Notes under the pieces: model-generated
Seen by the model: the letters and a program-made list of their open reading frames with translations, nothing else
Told to the model about the DNA's origin: nothing
The model's database searches: none
In this document: piece by piece, positions 59,317 to 64,000 of the stretch
Numbering within the stretch: the stretch's first letter is position 1
How the letters are laid out: every line of letters starts with the position of its first letter
Program-made: the position numbers and the translations under genes
Assembly: GCF_002954775.1 (NCBI RefSeq)
Contig: NZ_PJME01000035.1
Span: 37,886-101,885, forward strand
Source of the DNA: Streptomyces geranii
GTDB lineage: Bacteria > Actinomycetota > Actinomycetes > Streptomycetales > Streptomycetaceae
Direction: 5' to 3'
DNA: 64,000 nt

Positions 59317-61788
59317 TCAGTTCACCGAGTTCATTTCGTCCGCCTCGTCCTCCGAGGGCTCCCTCAGCTCCACGTCGTACACCAACGGGCCGTCCGTCAC
59401 CGTCACCTGGCGGGCCCGGGAGCCGTACGACTCCGCCGCCGTCGCCAGCAGATACGTACCCGGTGCCGGGACGGAGAGGATGTACGAGCCGTCGGCGAGG
59501 GAGGTGACGCGGTCCAGTTGGCGTCCGCCCTTGGTGCGCAGGGTGACCGCCGCGCCCTCGACCGGGGCGCCCTCCTCGTCCCGGACGAACCCGTGGACCA
59601 CCGAGGCGCCGTTGCCTCGTGTCGGCGGCGAATCGGCCTCCGGGGTTTCCTCCTTCGGCTCCACCGCCAGGTGCGGGAGGCGCTTCTCCAGGCCCGCGGG
59701 GAGCCACCAGTTGGAGTTGCCGAGCATGTGCATCGCGGCCGGCACCAGGGCCGTACGCAGGATGAACGCGTCCAGCGCCACCGCCGCCGCGAGGCCGATG
59801 CCCGCCATCGCGCCCTCCATGTCGCCGCTCAGGACGAAGGCGGAGAACACGCAGATCATGATCAGGGCCGCGCAGTTGATGACCCTGCTCGTTTCGGCGA
59901 GGCCTACTCGGACCGCCCTCGCATTGTCCTTCGTGTGCACCCATTCCTCGTGCATCCGGCTCACCAGGAACACCTGGTAGTCCATCGAGAGGCCGAACAG
60001 CAACGACAGCATGATCACCGGGAGGAACGCCGTGATCGGGCCCTCCTTGCCGATGCCCAGCAGTTCCGTGCCCCAGCCCCACTGGAAGATCGCGACCAGT
60101 ACGCCGAACGAGGCCGCCGCCGCTATCAGGTTCATCAGCGCCGCCGTCAACGGCACGACCAGCGAGCGGAATGCCACCATGAGCAGCAGGAAGCCCAGCG
60201 AGATGATCGCCGCCACGAAGTACGGCAGACGGTCGCCGGTCACCGCCGCGAAGTCCTTGAAGATCGCCGTCACTCCGCCTACATGAGCCTCGGTTCCGGA
60301 GGCGGGGATGACCTTGTCCCGTAGGCGGTCGATCAGTTGGTCCGTCTGGACCGACTGGGGTGAGGTCGTCGGGACGACCTGGATCACCGTGATGCCCTGG
60401 GACGGCGGCAGCGCGGCGGCCTGGGCCACGCCCTCCGTCGTACGGATCGTCTCGGCGAGCGCGTTCGCGTCGCCCTCCGCGACCACCACCTGGAGCGGGC
60501 CGTTGAAGCCGGGGCCGAAGCCCTCCGCCAGCAGGTCGTACGCCTGGCGGGTGGTCGTCGACTCCTGGTGGTTGCCCTGGTCGGTCGCGCCGAGGCGGAT
60601 CGACAGGACGGGGAGGGCCAGGATCAGCATCGCGAGCAGGGCCAGTGCCGCCGTCGAGCGCGGGCGCCGTTCGACGTACGACGACCAGCGCGCCGCGAGT
60701 CCGCTCGCCTCGGCCGGTTCCGGTCCCGTCGCGGCCAGCTTGCGGCGCTGCTTGCGGCTGAGGACGCGCATGCCGAGCATGCCGAGGAGGGCCGGGAGGA
60801 GAGTTGTCGCGGCGAGGACGCTCAGGACGACCGTGAGGGAGGTCGCGACGACCACGCCGTCCAGGAAGCGCATGTTCATCACCAGCATGCCGGCGAGGGC
60901 GATGCACACCGTGCCGCCCGCGAACAGCACTGCCCGGCCTGAGGTGTTGAGGGCCGTGACCGCCGACTCCTCGGGCTTCATGCCACGCAGGATGCCCCTG
61001 CGGTGCCGGGTGACGATGAACAGGGCGTAGTCGATGCCGACGCCCAGACCGATCAACGAGCCGAGCAGCGGGGCGACTTCGGGGACGTCGGTGACATGGC
61101 TGAGGAGAGAGGTCGCCATCAGGCCGGTGCCGAGGGCGGCGATCGCGACGACCAGCGGCAGCAGCATCGCGAAGAGCGAGCCGAAGGCGAGGAACAGGAC
61201 GACCGCCGCCGCCAGGATGCCGACCATCTCGGCGATGCCGGTGGGCGGTTCCTGCGTCCTGGTGATCGCCTGGCCGCCCAACTCGACCTGGAGCCCGGCG
61301 CGTTCGGCTGCCTTGGCCGTGTCCACGACGTCCTCGACGGTCGCCTTGGGCACGCCGTTCGCCTGCTCGGTGAAGGTGATCTGGGCGTAGGCGATCCGCC
61401 CGTTCTCGCTGATCTGGGCCGCGCCCGCACCGGCGGCGTCGGCGGCGTACGGGCTGGTGACCTCGCCCACGCCCGGCATCTTCGCGATCTCCGCCAGCTT
61501 CGGCTCGATCCGGGACCGTACCGACTCGTCCCGCACCGAGCCCTCGTCGACCTTCCACACCACGGTGTCGGTGTCGCCCGCGCTCTGCGGGAAGGCCTTC
61601 TCCATCAGGTCGTACGCGCGCGTGGAGTCCGTGTTGGGGAGGGAGAAGGTGTTCGCGTAGTCCGTGCCCGCGGCGGAGCCCGCGAAGCCCAGCCCGAACA
61701 CGGCCCCCACCCACAGCAACAGGACCACCAACCGGTGCCGATAGCACCACCGTGCCAATGCCGCCACGCTCAACAGCCCCTCATTCAT
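59317..61788 (-). CDS. MMPL/RND family exporter with C-terminal carboxypeptidase-regulatory-like domain
   Basis: This 823-residue membrane exporter has twelve hydrophobic segments in two halves. The family motifs are GLGVGIDYALFIVTRHRRG in the first half and LFGLSMDYQVFLVSRMHEE in the second, each with the proton-relay G-x-x-x-D-Y. Two large outside loops lie after TM1 and TM7. After the last helix, residues about 728-810 form a beta-sandwich of the carboxypeptidase-regulatory type (VHGFVRDEEGAPVEGAAVTL, GSYILSVPAPGTYLL), rare on MMPL proteins. The gene converges on the tetR gene. It likely exports a lipid or drug. Confidence 0.92.
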   Translation of the reverse strand: MNEGLLSVAALARWCYRHRLVVLLLWVGAVFGLGFAGSAAGTDYANTFSLPNTDSTRAYDLMEKAFPQSAGDTDTVVWKVDEGSVRDESVRSRIEPKLAEIAKMPGVGEVTSPYAADAAGAGAAQISENGRIAYAQITFTEQANGVPKATVEDVVDTAKAAERAGLQVELGGQAITRTQEPPTGIAEMVGILAAAVVLFLAFGSLFAMLLPLVVAIAALGTGLMATSLLSHVTDVPEVAPLLGSLIGLGVGIDYALFIVTRHRRGILRGMKPEESAVTALNTSGRAVLFAGGTVCIALAGMLVMNMRFLDGVVVATSLTVVLSVLAATTLLPALLGMLGMRVLSRKQRRKLAATGPEPAEASGLAARWSSYVERRPRSTAALALLAMLILALPVLSIRLGATDQGNHQESTTTRQAYDLLAEGFGPGFNGPLQVVVAEGDANALAETIRTTEGVAQAAALPPSQGITVIQVVPTTSPQSVQTDQLIDRLRDKVIPASGTEAHVGGVTAIFKDFAAVTGDRLPYFVAAIISLGFLLLMVAFRSLVVPLTAALMNLIAAAASFGVLVAIFQWGWGTELLGIGKEGPITAFLPVIMLSLLFGLSMDYQVFLVSRMHEEWVHTKDNARAVRVGLAETSRVINCAALIMICVFSAFVLSGDMEGAMAGIGLAAAVALDAFILRTALVPAAMHMLGNSNWWLPAGLEKRLPHLAVEPKEETPEADSPPTRGNGASVVHGFVRDEEGAPVEGAAVTLRTKGGRQLDRVTSLADGSYILSVPAPGTYLLATAAESYGSRARQVTVTDGPLVYDVELREPSEDEADEMNSVN

Positions 61789-61933
61789 GTGTAGTTGGTT
61801 CGGTCGGTCCCCCAGGTCCTGGCAACAGAATTGGGGGCGGGGGGCGGTGTGGACATGAGGCGGCCATGACTCTCAAGGAACTCCAAAGCGCGAACCGGGG
61901 CCGGGTGTCGGTGACCCCGCCGATACTGGGGCC

Positions 61934-62650
61934 ATGACGGCTCCAGGGGCAGGGACGGACGCGGGCACAGGCACGGGGACCGTGTTGGTGGTGGAGGACG
62001 AACCGAGCATCGCGGACGTTCTCGCCATCGCCCTGCGCTACCACCGCTTCGAGGTGATGGTCGCGGGCACCGTCCGCGAGGCGCTTACGCTCGCCGAGCG
62101 CACCCGCCCGGACGTCGCCCTGCTCGACATCATGCTGCCGGACGGCGACGGCCGTGCCCTCGGGCGTGAACTGCGCTCCCGCAGGCCCGAGTTGGCCCTC
62201 GTCTTCCTGACCGCGCGGGACGCGCCCGCCGAGATCGTCGGCGCCCTCGGCTTCGGCGACGACTACATCACCAAGCCGTTCAACATCGACGAGGTCGTCG
62301 CCCGGATCAACGCCGTGCTGCGGCGGACCCGGTCCGTCGACGTGCTGCCGCAGCGGCCTCCGCTGCGCTACGGCGACCTGGAGCTGGACGAGTCGACGTA
62401 CAGCGTGCACCGCGCGGGCGGCACGGTCGAGCTGACGCCCACGGAGTACGCGCTGCTGCGGTTCCTCGTCCGCAACGGCGGCCGGATCGTGCCCAAGGAG
62501 CAACTCCTGCGGCACGTATGGCAGTACGAACACACGCCGCCCGAGTCGACGGTCGTCGAGACCTACATCAGCTATCTGCGGCGCAAGCTCGACGCGCTCG
62601 GACCGCCCGTGATCACCACGCGGCGCGGGGTCGGATACGGGCTGGCGTAG
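61934..62650 (+). CDS. OmpR family response regulator
   Basis: In this 238-residue two-component regulator the receiver domain (about 16-130) has the acidic pocket VVEDEP, the phosphorylated Asp in VALLDIMLPDGDG, Thr in LVFLTARD, and Lys in YITKPF. The winged-helix output domain (about 145-236) includes VELTPTEYALLRFLVRNGGRI and ETYISYLRRKLDALG. The ATG has GATACT ending six bases upstream and may be leaderless. The kinase gene follows after 55 bp. Confidence 0.93.
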   Translation: MTAPGAGTDAGTGTGTVLVVEDEPSIADVLAIALRYHRFEVMVAGTVREALTLAERTRPDVALLDIMLPDGDGRALGRELRSRRPELALVFLTARDAPAEIVGALGFGDDYITKPFNIDEVVARINAVLRRTRSVDVLPQRPPLRYGDLELDESTYSVHRAGGTVELTPTEYALLRFLVRNGGRIVPKEQLLRHVWQYEHTPPESTVVETYISYLRRKLDALGPPVITTRRGVGYGLA

Positions 62651-62705
62651 TCCGGTAGCCGGTAGCCGGTAATCCATGGGTGGGTCTCTGCGGGATCGGG
62701 GTGGG

Positions 62706-64000
62706 ATGAGTCTTTTCGGCATCGGGGTCGGTTGGGGGCGGGCCTTCGGGCCGGGGTGGGCGCGTACGTTCCGCTGCAAGCGCGGGATCCACTCCCTGCG
62801 CGTGAAGCTCACGCTGGCCAATGTGGCGCTGCTCGCGCTCGGGATCGTGGTGGCGAGCGGGGTGAGCGTGATGGGGATGCGGCTGTATCTGCTGGACAGC
62901 GTCGACACCCAGCTGATGAGCACACGGGACTCGATCGGGGGCTCGCGGGTCACGCTCGAACAGATCGACTCGCTCAGCGCGTTCGCCGCGCTCACCGACA
63001 AGTATCGGTCCAACTCGGTTGACGGCGAGGGCGGTTCGACGGACGCCGACTCCCTCGTGTCCGACGGCATCTTCGTCGTCATCGGTGCGGGCGGGCGGGC
63101 CATGACGGTCGCCGGGCTCGCGCCCACCGCCGACCAGCGTGCCCTCGTCGCCGCCGTGTCCGACCCGGCCGCCCTCTCCCGTGACGACTCCCCGCACGAC
63201 ATCCGCGTACGGCATGCTCCCTACCGTGTGACGGCCGCGCCGCTCGCCGACGGTACGACCGTACTGCTGGCCACTTCCACGGACGCCCTGCACGACGTCC
63301 TCGGCAAGGCGCTCAAGCTCGATCTCGCCGTCGGGACACTGCTGTTGGGGCTGCTCGCCGTGCTCACGATGTTCAGCGTGAGCCGGCGGATGGCGCCGCT
63401 GGAGGACATGGTCGAGACGTCGACCGCCATCGCCGAGGGCGATCTGACCCGGCGGGTGCCGTCCAGTCGGGAGGCCACGCTGGAGGTCGAGCAGTTGCGG
63501 GTCGCCCTCAACACCATGCTCCACCAGGTGGAGTCGGCGTACCGCACGCGCGAGCGCAGCGCGGCCCAGCTGCGGCGGTTCGTCGCCGACGCCTCGCACG
63601 AGCTGCGTACGCCGTTGTCCGCGATCCGGGGCTATCTCCAGCTGTACGACAAGGGGATGCTGACCGATCCCGGGGAGCGGCGGCGGGCCTGGGACCGGAT
63701 GAACGGCGAGGCGGACCGGATGGGGCGGCTGGTCGACGAGCTGCTGACGCTGGCGCGGCTCGATCAGCGGCCCGAACTGCGGTTGAAGAACGTCGACTTG
63801 AGCCGGTTGGTGCGGGACGCGGCGGAGGATCTGCGGGTGCAGGAGCCGGAACGGCCGATCAGTGTGTCCGCGGAGGGGGCGTTGCTGGTGCGCGCGGACG
63901 AGTCGGGGTTGCGGCAGGTGCTGGGGAATCTGGTGGGGAACGTTCGTACGCATACGGCTGGGGATGTGCCGGTGCGGTTGGGGGTCGAACGGGTGGGTGG
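62706..64000 (+). CDS. Sensor histidine kinase, N-terminal part (cut by window edge)
   Basis: 431 codons are visible and the frame is open at the window end. The start ATG follows GGGGTGGG. Two membrane segments (near 40-60 and 198-220) enclose an outside sensor region of about 140 residues with no domain I recognise. A HAMP-like linker (RRMAPLEDMVETSTAIAEGDLTRRV) follows, then the HisKA helix with the phospho-accepting histidine in FVADASHELRTPLSAIRGYL, and the N-box LRQVLGNLVGNVRTH of the ATPase domain. It pairs with the response regulator upstream. Confidence 0.92.
   Translation, partial: MSLFGIGVGWGRAFGPGWARTFRCKRGIHSLRVKLTLANVALLALGIVVASGVSVMGMRLYLLDSVDTQLMSTRDSIGGSRVTLEQIDSLSAFAALTDKYRSNSVDGEGGSTDADSLVSDGIFVVIGAGGRAMTVAGLAPTADQRALVAAVSDPAALSRDDSPHDIRVRHAPYRVTAAPLADGTTVLLATSTDALHDVLGKALKLDLAVGTLLLGLLAVLTMFSVSRRMAPLEDMVETSTAIAEGDLTRRVPSSREATLEVEQLRVALNTMLHQVESAYRTRERSAAQLRRFVADASHELRTPLSAIRGYLQLYDKGMLTDPGERRRAWDRMNGEADRMGRLVDELLTLARLDQRPELRLKNVDLSRLVRDAAEDLRVQEPERPISVSAEGALLVRADESGLRQVLGNLVGNVRTHTAGDVPVRLGVERVG

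Overview
The window is chromosomal DNA from a Streptomyces or a very close relative. Most of it is about 70% G+C with strong G/C at third codon positions. GTG starts and apparently leaderless genes are common, and the content is typical of the genus: ECF sigma factors, STAS, BMP-type nucleoside uptake, a Kdn/sialate-type wall-polymer cluster and a four-gene succinate dehydrogenase operon. Both ends cut genes: the 3' part of an MFS transporter at the left and the 5' part of a sensor kinase at the right. I saw no rRNA, tRNA or CRISPR array.

Layout. 0-3.4 kb: MFS end, SnoaL-tailed ECF sigma factor, STAS protein, AEC transporter, then a 16-copy 8-bp repeat. 3.4-12.7 kb: nucleoside salvage on the minus strand (two BMP lipoproteins, ABC ATPase, two permeases, cdd, deoA), with a shared ACGCGCGT palindrome upstream of its three transcription units. 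13.0-13.9 kb: a non-coding tandem repeat with a 204-bp period. 14-16.2 kb: M20 amidohydrolase and methyltransferase. 16.4-27.9 kb: a surface glycan cluster (NeuB-like synthase, NeuA-phosphatase fusion, two GT2 plus polysialyltransferase-like pairs in opposite orientation around an acyltransferase, further glycosyltransferases). No NeuC epimerase is seen, so a Kdn (teichulosonic acid) product fits better than Neu5Ac. 28-32.4 kb: TetR/monooxygenase pair, LysE exporter, RelE/Phd pair, L,D-transpeptidase. 32.7-40.3 kb: two ECF sigma cassettes, several uncharacterised proteins and a GH20 hexosaminidase. 40.5-46.5 kb: UraD-like protein, sdhCDAB, a membrane protein and a secreted Cip1-like protein.

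The most unusual part is 47.17-55.6 kb. An M48-type membrane peptidase gene is cut off after its N-terminal third. Just beyond it lies an ISAs1-family element with 9-bp target duplications, and then an eight-frame minus-strand operon of clearly lower G+C (about 53% where I counted) containing TTA codons. Its first gene is a RuBisCO-like protein that has lost the usual catalytic and metal-binding residues. After it come a small membrane protein, a zinc-ribbon protein with a faint BshC-like look, a GNAT, a very short nucleoside-deoxyribosyltransferase-like frame, an FMN split-barrel protein, a GMC-type oxidoreductase and a HAD hydrolase. It looks like an acquired, bldA-dependent small-molecule pathway that I do not recognise.

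56.3-64 kb returns to ordinary Streptomyces sequence: VOC protein, Uma2 nuclease, a three-gene TetR-autoregulated operon (membrane protein, DCC thiol oxidoreductase, TetR), an MMPL exporter with a C-terminal carboxypeptidase-regulatory-like domain, and an OmpR-type response regulator with its kinase.
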